Origin: an uncultured Actinomycetes bacterium
GTDB lineage: Bacteria; Actinomycetota; Actinomycetes; Actinomycetales; Microbacteriaceae
Assembly (NCBI GenBank): GCA_903920435.1
Contig: CAIXMB010000057.1
Coordinates: 1-37,121 of the forward strand
Direction: 5' to 3'
Length of the DNA stretch: 37,121 nucleotides
The notes beneath the pieces are model-generated. The model saw nothing but the letters and a program-made list of their open reading frames with translations, searched no databases and had not been told where the DNA came from. The position numbers were made by a program, and so were the translations under genes. Below are positions 7,974 to 16,631 of the stretch, piece by piece (the stretch's first letter is position 1; each line of letters opens with the position of its first letter).

Positions 7974-8021
7974 GGTTCAACCCTGCGCGCCGTCGGCGAT
8001 GGCGCCAACCCCTTGCGTTTC

Positions 8022-8720
8022 CTACCGGGGTGAGTAATGAAGGGTGAAGAGCACGGGTCGGTGGTCGGACTTTCCTGCGGGCAGGGTCTCCGCATCGCCG
8101 ACGTCGAGGCCGGCGGCCGTCGCGAGGTCGAACTTGCCGCGCATGAGGTTGCCGTCGCGGTGGAACGTGCTCGTCGCCGTGAAGGCGAGGGTGTAGCCCT
8201 GGCGCTTCACGTGCCGGCGGAGCATCCCGAGGAGGATCGGGTGGTTGTAGTCGCCCGCCATCATGCTCGGTAGATCGGGCCCCAACTCCCGCATCGCCCG
8301 GTGCGCGTCATCGACCTGCAGGCGGCGGAACGCGTTCGAATCGGTGAAGGGGGTGCCGTGGAACGAACCCAGGACGATGCGCGTGCCCGCGACCGTGTCG
8401 TTGACCCGTGCCGCCACGAGGCGGTGGTCGGTGCCGCCGACGAGCCGGTCGTGCCGCGAGGTGGAGACCGAGAATGCGCCGGACTCCTCGACCTCGAACC
8501 GGGGCGTGCGCGCGTAGAGCGCGACCCCCAGTCGATTGCGGGGGGTGACCGCCGCGAGCGCCAGGTCTCCCAGCTGATGCGGAAGCGCGTGCGCGTGGGC
8601 CTCCTGCAGGCACACCACATCGGGGTCGTGCGCCTGCACCAGGGAGGCGAGCTCGTGCTGGGCGCGCGCGTGCCACAGGTTGTAGCTCAGGACGACGAGG
8701 GAGTCGGCGGCCGCGGTCAC
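8022..8720 (-). CDS. Endonuclease/exonuclease/phosphatase (EEP) family protein
   Basis: A 232-residue metal-dependent phosphodiesterase-fold protein. Landmark motifs of the DNase I-like superfamily are visible in order: VVLSYNLWH (Asn metal site), VVCLQEAHAH (catalytic Glu), GSFHGTP (catalytic His), AGDYNHP (Asp and Asn), and GKSDHRPVLF (terminal Asp-His pair). The substrate could be DNA, a phospholipid head group or a nucleotide; the sequence does not say. I place the start at the GTG at 8720 because a CAGACT -10-like element sits 6 nt upstream. An in-frame GTG at 8753 would add 11 residues. Confidence 0.82.
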   Translation of the reverse strand: MTAAADSLVVLSYNLWHARAQHELASLVQAHDPDVVCLQEAHAHALPHQLGDLALAAVTPRNRLGVALYARTPRFEVEESGAFSVSTSRHDRLVGGTDHRLVAARVNDTVAGTRIVLGSFHGTPFTDSNAFRRLQVDDAHRAMRELGPDLPSMMAGDYNHPILLGMLRRHVKRQGYTLAFTATSTFHRDGNLMRGKFDLATAAGLDVGDAETLPAGKSDHRPVLFTLHYSPR

Positions 8721-8768
8721 TGCACCAGTCTGCCAGCCCGACGGAGGCGTCACGTGCGCGCGGGCCGG

Positions 8769-9167
8769 CTAGCGCTGGTAGAGCCGCCCGGTGATCTCCA
8801 CCGCGCGAATCCGCACGAACGCGCCGGGCGTCTCCGGCGTCCAGATCCAGGTGGGCAGGGATCGCGCGTGCGACAGGTCTCTGTCGGTCATCCGTTCGGC
8901 CACGCCCTTGACCATCACGCTCCAGGCCCGCTGGTCGTTCGAGTCGTCGACGCCCAGCACCACGATCTCGCCGGGCAGCGTGTCGTGCAGCTGGTCACCG
9001 TCCACGTCGTGGACGTACAGACCGTCGCCCGTGGAGAGGTAGTTGACGGGCACGATGTGCGGTCGTCCCGCGCGCACGATGCCCAGCCTGCCGAAGCTCT
9101 TCGTGCCCAGTCTCACCCGCGATTCGGCGACGTCGAGGGGCATGGCATATCGGGTTGCCAAGAGCAT
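8769..9167 (-). CDS. Pyridoxamine 5'-phosphate oxidase-like split-barrel protein
   Basis: A 132-residue flavin/F420-binding split barrel. The pattern LGTKSFGRLGIVRAGRPHIVPVNY is the first two strands of the fold, followed by GDQLHDTLPGEIVVLGVDD and the WSVMVKGVAERMTD segment common in the PPOX family. Such proteins in actinobacteria are oxidoreductases using FMN or F420, or heme-binding proteins. The ATG at 9167 is taken as start because GGAAGG lies 10 nt upstream; a TTG at 9218 would extend it by 17 residues, and an ATG at 9143 is also possible. It stands alone, with an AT-rich upstream region at 9255-9310. Confidence 0.78.
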   Translation of the reverse strand: MLLATRYAMPLDVAESRVRLGTKSFGRLGIVRAGRPHIVPVNYLSTGDGLYVHDVDGDQLHDTLPGEIVVLGVDDSNDQRAWSVMVKGVAERMTDRDLSHARSLPTWIWTPETPGAFVRIRAVEITGRLYQR

Positions 9168-9346
9168 GGCGGGGGCACCTTCCAGTTGTGCTGTGGGGGG
9201 GGTCGCAGTGCGGGCCAAGGCCAGCGCCCGTCGTGGGGGTTCCTGCGCGCATCCACAAAATAGCTCAACAAGTGAACTGTTTAGAAGTCGTTTTATTCAC
9301 TTTGTGAGGTTCTACCCCAGCATTGGGGGGACCTGCGCGCTCCCGC

Positions 9347-10477
9347 TCAGCGCGCTCCCATCGTGACCACCGCGCGCCCCGTGATCCGGCCGTGCGCCAG
9401 GTCGTCGAACGCCTGCGGCGCCTCCTCGAGGTCGTAGTGCCTGGTGACGGCGCGCTCGAGGTCGAACGAGCCGCTGGCAGCGAGCGCCACCACCGCCGGC
9501 AGGTCGACGCGGGTGCGGGCACCGAAGCTGCCCTTGATCGTGAGCCCCCGGCGCACGAGCGGAGTGATCGGTACGGATGCCGCGGCCTCCCCGGCCCCGA
9601 TGCCCACCGCGATCATGCGGCCACCCTCGCGCAGCGAGGCGACGGCGGTGCCGAAGGTCGCGGGAAGGCCGAGCGCCTCGAACGCGACGTGCACGCCCTC
9701 GCCCCCGGTCAGTCGCTTGATCTCGGCGACGGGGTCGACCACCGAGGAGTTGATCGTGACGTCCGCGCCGAGCTCGGCGGCCGCGGCGAGCTTCTCGTCG
9801 TCGATGTCGACGGCGATGATCGGCGCCGCACCGAGCTGCTTGCAGATCTGGATGATGCTCGCGCCCACCCCGCCGACCGCGACCACTGCCACCGACTCGC
9901 CGCGCACGACCTCGGCGGCGCGCCGCACCGCACCGTAGGCGGTGAACACCGCGCACCCCAGGATCGCCGCCTCTACCTCGGGAATACCGTCGGGCACTGC
10001 GGCGAGCGCCGAGACCGGCACGACCGAGTACTCCGCGAGGCCGGCCATGGAGTACATCGCCAGCGGCGAGCCGTCCACGCGCGCAAGGCGGCTCTCGCCG
10101 TCGTAGAGCGTGCCGTTGAGCCGGTTCTGGGCGAAGAAGTTCAGGCACAGGTCATCCCTGCCCTCGAGGCAGCGCTCGCAGGTCTCGCACGGCATGATGA
10201 ACGCGCCAACCACTCGGGAGCCGACGGCCAGGCCCGTGTCGTCGCAGTCCGGCCCGAGCTCGACGACGGTTCCACTGATCTCGTGGCCGAGGACGGCCGG
10301 ATGCGGGAACCGCACCTCCCCCTTCATGACGTGCAGGTCGGTGTGGCACACCCCGCACGAGGTGACCTTGACGAGCGCCTCGCGCGATCGCGGTCGGGGA
10401 ACCTTGATCGTCTGCACGGTCAGGCCCTCACCCTCCCAGACCGCGGCCCTCATGTGCTCGGGGTGGCTGGTGCTCAT
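9347..10477 (-). CDS. Zinc-dependent alcohol dehydrogenase (MDR family)
   Basis: A 376-residue NAD(P)-linked dehydrogenase. The catalytic zinc site is visible as SCGVCHTDLH and the following LGHEISG, and the structural zinc site as four Cys in CETCERCLEGRDDLC. The Rossmann domain shows VAVVAVGGVGASIIQICKQL with a downstream acidic VDIDDEKL, suggesting NAD(H) preference. The start has GAGGAG 7 nt upstream. It stands alone between an AT-rich stretch and the tRNA-Lys terminator. Its substrate is unknown; it may be unrelated to the neighbouring catabolic island, since no island operator lies upstream. Confidence 0.88.
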   Translation of the reverse strand: MSTSHPEHMRAAVWEGEGLTVQTIKVPRPRSREALVKVTSCGVCHTDLHVMKGEVRFPHPAVLGHEISGTVVELGPDCDDTGLAVGSRVVGAFIMPCETCERCLEGRDDLCLNFFAQNRLNGTLYDGESRLARVDGSPLAMYSMAGLAEYSVVPVSALAAVPDGIPEVEAAILGCAVFTAYGAVRRAAEVVRGESVAVVAVGGVGASIIQICKQLGAAPIIAVDIDDEKLAAAAELGADVTINSSVVDPVAEIKRLTGGEGVHVAFEALGLPATFGTAVASLREGGRMIAVGIGAGEAAASVPITPLVRRGLTIKGSFGARTRVDLPAVVALAASGSFDLERAVTRHYDLEEAPQAFDDLAHGRITGRAVVTMGAR

Positions 10478-10528
10478 GGTGCTCCTCGTCTGCGTCGTTG
10501 CGGCGATGCCGGAGCGGAACCAACGACG

Positions 10529-10556
10529 AAGGCCCCGCTCTGCTGAGCGGGGCCTT
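10529..10556 (-). terminator. Hairpin terminator after tRNA-Lys
   Basis: A perfect 12-bp stem (AAGGCCCCGCTC paired with GAGCGGGGCCTT) with a 4-nt loop lies directly downstream of the tRNA on the minus strand. There is no clear U-run after it, which is common for high-GC actinobacterial terminators. It separates the tRNA from the dehydrogenase gene. Confidence 0.8.
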
Positions 10557-10562
10557 GACCTG

Positions 10563-10635
<73 letters not shown>

Positions 10636-10722
10636 GCACCGTGCGAGACGGAACCTGTCTATGTTACTACACCCGGCAGCCCCGTACGCACTCGCGGTCG
10701 GTGACCGTGAAGGCGTACGCAG

Positions 10723-10736
10723 ATCAATCGATTGTC
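10723..10736. promoter_or_regulatory. Island operator, CG-centred (MBL gene, distal site)
   Basis: ATCAATCGATTGTC is a 14-bp near-palindrome with a central CpG (core TCAATCGATTGT, one mismatch). It lies 67 bp centre to centre before the second site at 10790-10803 and belongs to the set of six similar sites in the window. The central CpG is the hallmark of LacI-family operators. Confidence 0.55.
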
Positions 10737-10789
10737 GAGGCTTTCATCTGGCTACGACAATGCCGAGAATAGCCTCACGCACACGGCAA

Positions 10790-10803
10790 GTCAATCCATT
10801 GAC
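10790..10803. promoter_or_regulatory. Island operator, CC-centred (MBL gene, proximal site)
   Basis: GTCAATCCATTGAC has perfect 6-bp arms around CC and is identical over all 14 bases to the site at 32128-32141. Its right arm supplies the TTGAC of the -35 element at 10799, so a bound repressor would block RNA polymerase. Confidence 0.7.
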
Positions 10804-10827
10804 CTTTGCAGACTGCCGATCTAGAGT
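10799..10827 (+). promoter_or_regulatory. Promoter of the MBL-fold gene
   Basis: TTGACC (10799-10804), 17 bp, TAGAGT (10822-10827), giving a start of transcription near 10834 and a ~32-nt leader. A second -10-like TAGGGT (10853-10858) lies 7 nt before the ATG and could give a leaderless transcript, but it has a poor -35. Confidence 0.65.
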
Positions 10828-10865
10828 CGACTCGAAGTACCGCGCGCGAGGATAGGGTCCACGTC

Positions 10866-11744
10866 ATGATCGCACTACCCGAACACCAGATCCCGGGCGT
10901 CTACCACCGCAAGATCGGCGACATCGTCGTCACCGCGATCAGCGACGGCTACCTGGTCATGGATCGCGTCATGACCCGCAACCTCCCCGACGGCGAGCTC
11001 ACCCCCGCCCTCTCCGCCCAGTTCCGCGACGAGCTGGTGTTCTCGGTGAACTCGTTCCTCATCCGCTCGAAGGACCGGGTCGCCCTCATCGACACCGGCT
11101 CGGGCGACTACCTCGGCCCGACCGCCGGGCATGTGGAGGCGAATCTCGCCGCCGCGGGCGTCTCCCCCGCGGAGGTCGACACCGTGCTGCTCACGCACAT
11201 GCACCCCGACCACTCCGCGGGCCTCACCGACATGGGCACGGGCGATCTCCGCTTCCCCAACGCCGAGCTCGTCGTGCACGAAGCCGAGCCGCGGCACTGG
11301 TTCGACGATGCGCAGATGGCGCGGGCATCCGACCTCTACAAGCACCTGCACTTCCGGATGACGCGTGAGCAGGTGACCCCCTACCTCGACCGCATGCGCA
11401 CCTTCCGCGAGGGCGAGGTGCTGCCCGGCGTAACGGCGGTGCCGCTGCCGGGCCACACGCCGGGACACACCGGCTACCTCGTGGAGTCGGGCGGGGAGGC
11501 GCTGCTCATCTGGGGCGACGTCATCCACATTCCCGAGGTGCAGTTCGCGCGCCCCGAGATCACGATGGTGCCCGACCTCGACCCCGACGCCGCGGTGGCG
11601 TCGCGCCGCCGCATCCTCGACATGGCGGCGCAGGACGGGCTGCTGGTGACCGGGATGCACCTGCACTACCCCGGCTTCGGCAACGTGTCCGTCGAGAACG
11701 GCGTCTTCCGCCACCACCCGGAGGCCTGGCGCCAGAAGTGGTGA
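10866..11744 (+). CDS. Metallo-beta-lactamase-fold hydrolase
   Basis: A 292-residue cytoplasmic MBL-fold enzyme with a binuclear zinc site. The HxHxDH motif is THMHPDHSAG, later ligands are PLPGHTPGH (His), IWGDVIH (Asp) and the final His in GMHLHYPG. This arrangement matches lactonase/thioesterase-like MBL proteins (AHL-lactonase or N-acyl hydrolase type); here a lactone or ester in the catabolic pathway is a reasonable but unproven substrate. There is no signal peptide. It is controlled by two island operators and a -35 element overlapping one of them, so it belongs to the island's regulon although transcribed toward the leftward block. Its stop codon directly abuts the stop of the convergent SDR gene. 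Confidence 0.87.
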   Translation: MIALPEHQIPGVYHRKIGDIVVTAISDGYLVMDRVMTRNLPDGELTPALSAQFRDELVFSVNSFLIRSKDRVALIDTGSGDYLGPTAGHVEANLAAAGVSPAEVDTVLLTHMHPDHSAGLTDMGTGDLRFPNAELVVHEAEPRHWFDDAQMARASDLYKHLHFRMTREQVTPYLDRMRTFREGEVLPGVTAVPLPGHTPGHTGYLVESGGEALLIWGDVIHIPEVQFARPEITMVPDLDPDAAVASRRRILDMAAQDGLLVTGMHLHYPGFGNVSVENGVFRHHPEAWRQKW

Positions 11745-12500
11745 CTAGGCGGGGTCGCTGACGTCCCAGACCTCGCCCGAGCCGAATCCCTCGAGCCGCG
11801 AGACGAGCACCTCCGCCGAGCGCTCCGGCGGCAGGAGTGTGCCCGAACGGTGGTTCTCGACGAACCTGCCGTGCAGCTCGCTGCCGATGACCGCCGGGTC
11901 CTGCTCCCGCACCCACTGCTGCATCGACGTGTCGACGACCCCGGGCCGGTAGACGTTCGCGGTGACCCCCGTGCCGTCGAGCTCCGTGGCCAGGGCGAGC
12001 ACGTGCGCCTCGAGCGCGGATTTCGTCGCGGCATAGACACCGCTGCCGACCGCGCGGCTCGGCGCGCTGACGATGCCGCTCGAGACGGCGACGACCCGGC
12101 CCCACCCGCGCTCGACCATGCCCGGCACGATCCGCCCCGCGAGCACGATCGGCGACACCGAGTTCAGTCGGAACGCGGCCTCGATCTCGGTCGCGGCGAG
12201 CGTCGCGGTGTTCCCCAGCGGCGCGACGGTCGCCGCATTGTTGATCAGCACGTCGACCGGGCCGAGCAGATCGGCCCACTCACCCACGGTGTCGGGCCGG
12301 GCCAGGTCGGCCGCGACCACCATGGCCTCGGCGCCCACCCGCCGCACATCGGAGGCCGCGTCGTCGAGCTGGGCGGCACTGCGTGCGACGAGCACGATGC
12401 GGGATGCCCCGCTGCGCGCCAGGGCGACCGCGATCGCGCGGCCCAGGCCGCGCCCCGCGCCCGTGACGACCGCCGTGCGACCCGCGAGCGTCGAGCTCAC
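11745..12500 (-). CDS. SDR-family oxidoreductase, last gene of the leftward block
   Basis: A 251-residue short-chain dehydrogenase. The cofactor motif TGAGRGLGRAI lies near the N-terminus, VLINNAA marks the fourth strand, and the catalytic triad is visible as VSSGI followed by VYAATKSA (Ser, Tyr, Lys). The GTG at 12500 is chosen because it overlaps the transketolase stop as GTGA. The substrate is unknown; its place after the transketolase subunits suggests it reduces or oxidises a keto sugar or hydroxyketone made or used by that enzyme. No terminator hairpin is visible, and the stop abuts that of the MBL gene. Confidence 0.88.
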   Translation of the reverse strand: MSSTLAGRTAVVTGAGRGLGRAIAVALARSGASRIVLVARSAAQLDDAASDVRRVGAEAMVVAADLARPDTVGEWADLLGPVDVLINNAATVAPLGNTATLAATEIEAAFRLNSVSPIVLAGRIVPGMVERGWGRVVAVSSGIVSAPSRAVGSGVYAATKSALEAHVLALATELDGTGVTANVYRPGVVDTSMQQWVREQDPAVIGSELHGRFVENHRSGTLLPPERSAEVLVSRLEGFGSGEVWDVSDPA

Positions 12501-13507
12501 GCCGAGGCGGAACCGGCGCCGGCGGTGGCGAGCGCGCCGCGCGCGAAAGCCTCGATCCGCGCCGCGAGGTGCTGGCCGGTCAGTCCGAAGGCCTCGAGCA
12601 GCTCCCGTGGCGAGCCGCTCTCGCCGTACCGGTCGTCGATGCCCAGTCGCAGCAGGCGCGTCGGCAGCTGCGCCGAGAGGAGCTCGGCGACGGCACCGCC
12701 GAAGCCGCCCGCGATCTGCGCCTCCTCGGCGGTCACCACGAGCCCCGTCTTGCGCGCGCTGGCCAGCAGGGTCTGCTCGTCGAGCGGCTTGATGGTCGGC
12801 ACGTGCACGACCTCCGCGTCGATGCCGAGCTGCTCGAGGAGGTCGGCGGCGACCACGAGCTCGTAGGTCATGGTGCCGGTGCCCGCGATGGTGACATCCG
12901 TTCCCTCGCGCAGCACGTAGGCGCGTCCGAGCTCGAAGGGCGTCTCGGGCAGGGTGAAGACCGGGGTCGCATCCCGCGTGAGGCGGAGGTAGGCGGGCGA
13001 GCCGCTCGCGGCGATCGCGAGGGTCGCCTTCTCGGCCTCGATGCTGTCGGCAGGTGCGACGACGGTCATGTTGGGCATCACGCGCATGAGGGCGATGTCC
13101 TCGAGCATCTGGTGGGTGGCACCGTCGGGGCCGACGTTCACGCCGGTGTGCGAGCCCACGACCTTGACGGGCATGTCGTTGAGGGCGGCCGTCGTCTTGA
13201 TCTGCTCCCAATTGCGTCCGGGGCTGAATGCGGCGTAGCTGGAGGTGAAGGGCACCTTGCCCGCGCGGGCCATGCCGCTCGCGACCGTGACGAGGTTCTG
13301 CTCGGCGATGCCGACCTCGACGAACCGCTTCGGGAACTCGTCGCGGAACATGTGCATCATGGTGCTCTCGGTGAGGTCGGCGCACAGGGCGACCACGCGC
13401 TCGTCACGACGGCCCGCTTCGAGCAGTCCACGGCCGAAGCCGGCCCGCATGGGCTCCTGCACCGGGGCGACGCCGTCGGCGCTGCGCTGGATCGGGTACT
13501 CGGTCAT
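12497..13507 (-). CDS. Split transketolase, C-terminal subunit (Pyr and C domains)
   Basis: A 336-residue protein that corresponds to the second half of a transketolase: the pyrimidine-binding domain with the essential Glu in VEVGIAEQNLV (E69), the segment VGSHTGVNVGPDGATHQMLED, and the C-terminal domain with TIKPLDEQTLL and EEAQIAGGFGGAVAELL. It needs the partner encoded just upstream to make an active ThDP enzyme that transfers two-carbon ketol units. The ATG overlaps the partner's stop as ATGA. Split transketolases of this size occur in catabolic operons for unusual sugars; what this one uses is not evident. Confidence 0.9.
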   Translation of the reverse strand: MTEYPIQRSADGVAPVQEPMRAGFGRGLLEAGRRDERVVALCADLTESTMMHMFRDEFPKRFVEVGIAEQNLVTVASGMARAGKVPFTSSYAAFSPGRNWEQIKTTAALNDMPVKVVGSHTGVNVGPDGATHQMLEDIALMRVMPNMTVVAPADSIEAEKATLAIAASGSPAYLRLTRDATPVFTLPETPFELGRAYVLREGTDVTIAGTGTMTYELVVAADLLEQLGIDAEVVHVPTIKPLDEQTLLASARKTGLVVTAEEAQIAGGFGGAVAELLSAQLPTRLLRLGIDDRYGESGSPRELLEAFGLTGQHLAARIEAFARGALATAGAGSASA

Positions 13508-14352
13508 GCTCCTGCTCCCTGTCGGATGCCCGCCACTGCCTGCGTCGCCTGCTCCGGTGTGGGCGGCTTGCCGTGCCAGCGGTAGTCGTACTCCATGAAC
13601 GGCACACCCTTGCCCGGCACCGTGTAGGCGAGGATGACGCTCGGCTTCTGCGCGACGGCCTTGGCCTGGTTGATCGCGCTCATGAGGCCGGCGACGTCAT
13701 GGCCGTCGACCTCGAGCACGTGCCATCCGAACGACTCCCACTTGGCGCGCAGGTCGTCGAGGGGCATGACGTCCTCGGTGAGGCCGTCGATCTGGATGTA
13801 GTTGCGATCGACGATGCCGATGAGCCTGCCGAGCTTGTACTTGCCCGCGAACATCGCGGCCTCCCAGATGTTGCCCTCGTTGAGCTCGCCGTCGCCCATG
13901 GCCACGTAGGTGAACCGGTGCAGCTCGTCGTCGATGTGCTGCAGGGCGTACGCGTAGCCGGCGGCCTGGGAGAGCCCGCTACCGAGCGGCCCGCTCGTGT
14001 TCTCGAGACCCGGCAGCGCCGTGCGCTCGGGATGCCCCTGCAGCCGCGAACCGTACTGCCGCAGGGTCAGCAGCTCCTCGACGGGGAAGTACCCGGAGTG
14101 GGCGAGGGTGGCATAGAGCACGGGAGCGGTGTGGCCGTTGCTCAGGAAGAAGACATCCCGCTCCGACCAGTCGGGGTCTGCGGGGTCGTGCTTCATGACG
14201 TTGAAGTAGAGGACGGTGAGGATCTCGGCCATCCCGAGCGGGCCCGCGCTGTGGCCGCTCTTGGCCGCAGCGAGCATCTCGAGGATGGAGATGCGCGTGC
14301 GGTCGGCCTGGGCTTTGAGCTCGGGCACGTCGAGTAGGGGTGCAGGATTCAT
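13504..14352 (-). CDS. Split transketolase, N-terminal ThDP-binding subunit
   Basis: A 282-residue protein equal to the PP domain of transketolase. The ThDP/Mg motif starts MGDGELNEGNIWEAA (GDG at 153-155) and closes with the Asn of IVDRNYIQIDG (N184). The active-site His region SGHSAGPLG lies at 32-40, and TSGPLGSGLSQAAGYAYA is present. It pairs with the next gene (ATGA overlap). The gene begins 35 nt after the LacI stop, with only a weak ribosome-binding site, so it is probably transcribed through from upstream. Its co-occurrence with acyl-CoA enzymes is unusual. Confidence 0.9.
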   Translation of the reverse strand: MNPAPLLDVPELKAQADRTRISILEMLAAAKSGHSAGPLGMAEILTVLYFNVMKHDPADPDWSERDVFFLSNGHTAPVLYATLAHSGYFPVEELLTLRQYGSRLQGHPERTALPGLENTSGPLGSGLSQAAGYAYALQHIDDELHRFTYVAMGDGELNEGNIWEAAMFAGKYKLGRLIGIVDRNYIQIDGLTEDVMPLDDLRAKWESFGWHVLEVDGHDVAGLMSAINQAKAVAQKPSVILAYTVPGKGVPFMEYDYRWHGKPPTPEQATQAVAGIRQGAGA

Positions 14353-14387
14353 GTCTACCGGTCCGTTCGGTGGGGTTTCGGGTGGAG

Positions 14388-15428
14388 CTAGGTGCGCGCC
14401 CGGCTCGTCGACTGGCGCTCGATCAGCTCGAGCGGCGCGTCGACCACGCGCTCGATGGCCTCGCTCGCGGTCTTCTCGGCGAGCAGCTGCACGGCCTGGC
14501 GCCCCATCTCCTGGATGGGCATCCGTACGACGGTGAGGGGCGGCGAGGCGTACTCGGCGAGATCGACATCGTGGATCGAGATCAGCGAGAGGTCGTTGGG
14601 CACGCTCACGTTCTCGGCGTAGGCGGCGCTCATCGCACCGAGCGCGGAGCTCACGTTCGCGGCGAGCACCGCCTTGGGCGGGTTCTCGAGCTGGAGCAGC
14701 GTGCGCATGGCGTGGTACCCACCGCGGGGCGTGTAGTCGGCGTGCGCCACGTACGACATGGGCACGGTCAGCCCGGCCTCCCTCATCGCCGAGGTGAAGC
14801 CGTCGAGACGGCGGCTCGAGGTGTCGAGGTCGCGGGGACCGGAGATGTACCCGATGCGGGTGTGGCCGAGTTCGACGAGGTGCCGCACGGCCTGCTGCGC
14901 GGCGGAGAAGTCGTCGAGGATGACGTACCGGTCGAGGCCGGGGATGCGGCCGTTGACCGAGAGCACCGGGGTGCCACTGCGCCGGAACAGGCGCACGAGC
15001 TCGTCGGCCTGTGCAGACCCGGCGACGAGGAGGCCGTCGATGGTGCCGTTGCCGAACAGGTCGGTGAACTGGGCGCCCTCGGCTCCGGTGCGGTCGGCGC
15101 TCACGGTGAGCAGCGCGAAGTTCATCGCGTGCGCGGCCTCCTGAGCGCCGTCGATGATGCCCGAGTACACGCTGTTGTGGAAGTCGGGAACGATGAGGCC
15201 GAACGCGTCGGCGCGCGATCGGCGCAGCGACCGGGCGGCGTAGTTCGGACGGTAGTCGAGCTGTGCCACGGCGCGCTGCACGCGCTCGCGCGTCTCGGCG
15301 CGCACCGAGAGTGAGGCGTCGCCGCTGAGCATCTTCGAGACCACCGCGACGTCGACGCCGGCCAGCTGGGCGACATCGCGCATGGTGACGCGGCGCGCCA
15401 CCGGCTCTGCAGATTCGCTGCTCGCCAT
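14388..15428 (-). CDS. LacI-family transcriptional regulator of the catabolic island
   Basis: A 346-residue repressor. The N-terminal helix-turn-helix is VTMRDVAQLAGVDVAVVSKM (14-33), followed by the hinge region NYAARSLRRSRADAFG, and then a periplasmic-binding-protein-like effector domain (FGLIVPDFHNSVYSGIIDG, then GYISGPRDLDTSSRR). The base-reading positions after AGV-D are Val-Ala, with Lys in place of the more usual Arg (VSK), which could explain an uncommon half-site. AAGGAGTAGCG before the ATG is a strong ribosome-binding site. It sits inside the leftward block, 48 nt after the thiolase-like gene, and is the best candidate to bind the six TCAA-N4-TTGA palindromes. No such palindrome lies directly before its own gene. 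The effector is unknown. Confidence 0.92.
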   Translation of the reverse strand: MASSESAEPVARRVTMRDVAQLAGVDVAVVSKMLSGDASLSVRAETRERVQRAVAQLDYRPNYAARSLRRSRADAFGLIVPDFHNSVYSGIIDGAQEAAHAMNFALLTVSADRTGAEGAQFTDLFGNGTIDGLLVAGSAQADELVRLFRRSGTPVLSVNGRIPGLDRYVILDDFSAAQQAVRHLVELGHTRIGYISGPRDLDTSSRRLDGFTSAMREAGLTVPMSYVAHADYTPRGGYHAMRTLLQLENPPKAVLAANVSSALGAMSAAYAENVSVPNDLSLISIHDVDLAEYASPPLTVVRMPIQEMGRQAVQLLAEKTASEAIERVVDAPLELIERQSTSRART

Positions 15429-15476
15429 CGCTACTCCTTGAGTTTCTGTCGTTGTCGATCGGGTGCTGAGTGGAGC

Positions 15477-16631
15477 CTAGAGGGTGCCGGCGCTGCCGAG
15501 TAGCGCCGTGGCCTGGGCCGAGAGAACTGCCCCGTTCGCCTGCACGAGAGCAACCTCCGCGCCCGCCACCTGACGGGCTCCGGTGCCTCCGCGAAGCTGG
15601 CGGACGGCCTCGACGAGCAGGAAGATGCCGTACATCCCCGGATGCGCGTACGAGAGCCCACCGCCGTTGGTGTTCACCGGGAGGGTGCCGCCCGGGGCGA
15701 TCCTGCCTTCGGAGACGAAGGCGCCGCCCTCACCCTTCGCGCAGAAGCCCAGGTCTTCCAGGAAGAGCGGGACGTTGATCGTGAAGGCGTCGTACAACTC
15801 GACGACGTCGACGTCGGCAACATCCAGCCCGGCCATCGCGAAGGCTCGAACGCCCGAGTCTAGCGCCGCGGTCGTCGTGAGCGACGGCATCTGGGAGATG
15901 CTCCGGTGCCAGTGCGCCTCGCCCACACCCAGCACCGGGATGAGGGGCTGACGCAGGTCACGGGCGCGCTCGGTCGTGGTGACGATGATCGCGCCGCCAC
16001 CGTCGGTCACGAGGCAGCAGTCCGCGACGGTGAGCGGGTCGCTGACCATGCGAGACGCGAGGACGTCGACGATAGTGAGGGGTTCCGTGCTGAACGCCCC
16101 GGGCGTGAGTCGGGCCCACTCGCGCGCGGCGACGGCGACCGACGCGAGCTGCTCGCGTGTCGTGCCGAACTCGTGCATGTGGCGCGCCGCGGCGAGGGCG
16201 TACATGGAGACCGGGTACCGCGGGCGGTAGGCGCTCTCGTACAGGTTGGGCGCCGATGCGGTCACGAGCTTCCCGCCGTCGGAGAGCTGCGTGCTGCCGT
16301 AGGCGATGAGCGCAGTCGTGCAGAGACCGGCACGGATCGCGGCGATGGCGTGCAGGAGGTGCGAGACGAACGAGGCGCCGCCCAGGTTGTTCGAGTCGGA
16401 GTAGCGGGGGCGGATGCCGAGGTACTCCGCGAGCTCGAGCCCCGACATCGCGTAGTGCGACGTGGCGCAGAAGATCCCGTCGACCTCGTGGATGCCGATG
16501 CCCGCGTCGTCCGCGGCGCGCAGTGCTGCCTGCCCCGCGAGGTCGAGACTCGTGAGGCCGTCGGCGACGCGGCCGAGGTCGGACTCGGCAGCCCCGACGA
16601 TCGAGATGACCCCGCGCGACGGGTCGCTCAT
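15477..16631 (-). CDS. Thiolase-like protein, possibly an Ltp2-type retro-aldolase
   Basis: A 384-residue thiolase-fold protein of the SCPx/Ltp2 branch. Where thiolases carry the nucleophilic Cys, it reads NNLGGASF (81-88) with no Cys. Two Tyr are found at positions matching the catalytic tyrosines known from the steroid aldolase Ltp2: Y280 in VELYDAFTI and Y328 in GGGLSYAHPG, 48 residues apart (50 in Ltp2). The C-terminal His of thiolases is kept (AHP, H330). The gene directly upstream codes for an OB-fold zinc-ribbon partner, coupled by ATGA, as expected for Ltp2-type or BbsAB-type complexes. It may therefore cleave a beta-hydroxyacyl-CoA by a retro-aldol reaction instead of thiolysis. That role is inference; ordinary thiolase activity cannot be fully excluded. 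Confidence 0.85.
   Translation of the reverse strand: MSDPSRGVISIVGAAESDLGRVADGLTSLDLAGQAALRAADDAGIGIHEVDGIFCATSHYAMSGLELAEYLGIRPRYSDSNNLGGASFVSHLLHAIAAIRAGLCTTALIAYGSTQLSDGGKLVTASAPNLYESAYRPRYPVSMYALAAARHMHEFGTTREQLASVAVAAREWARLTPGAFSTEPLTIVDVLASRMVSDPLTVADCCLVTDGGGAIIVTTTERARDLRQPLIPVLGVGEAHWHRSISQMPSLTTTAALDSGVRAFAMAGLDVADVDVVELYDAFTINVPLFLEDLGFCAKGEGGAFVSEGRIAPGGTLPVNTNGGGLSYAHPGMYGIFLLVEAVRQLRGGTGARQVAGAEVALVQANGAVLSAQATALLGSAGTL

Noticed and set aside
9258-9310. AT-rich stretch with AAGTGAA...TTCACTT inverted repeat as an operator
   Set aside because: Arms are 7 bp with a 19-nt gap and no second copy in the window. It is probably just the promoter region of the split-barrel gene.
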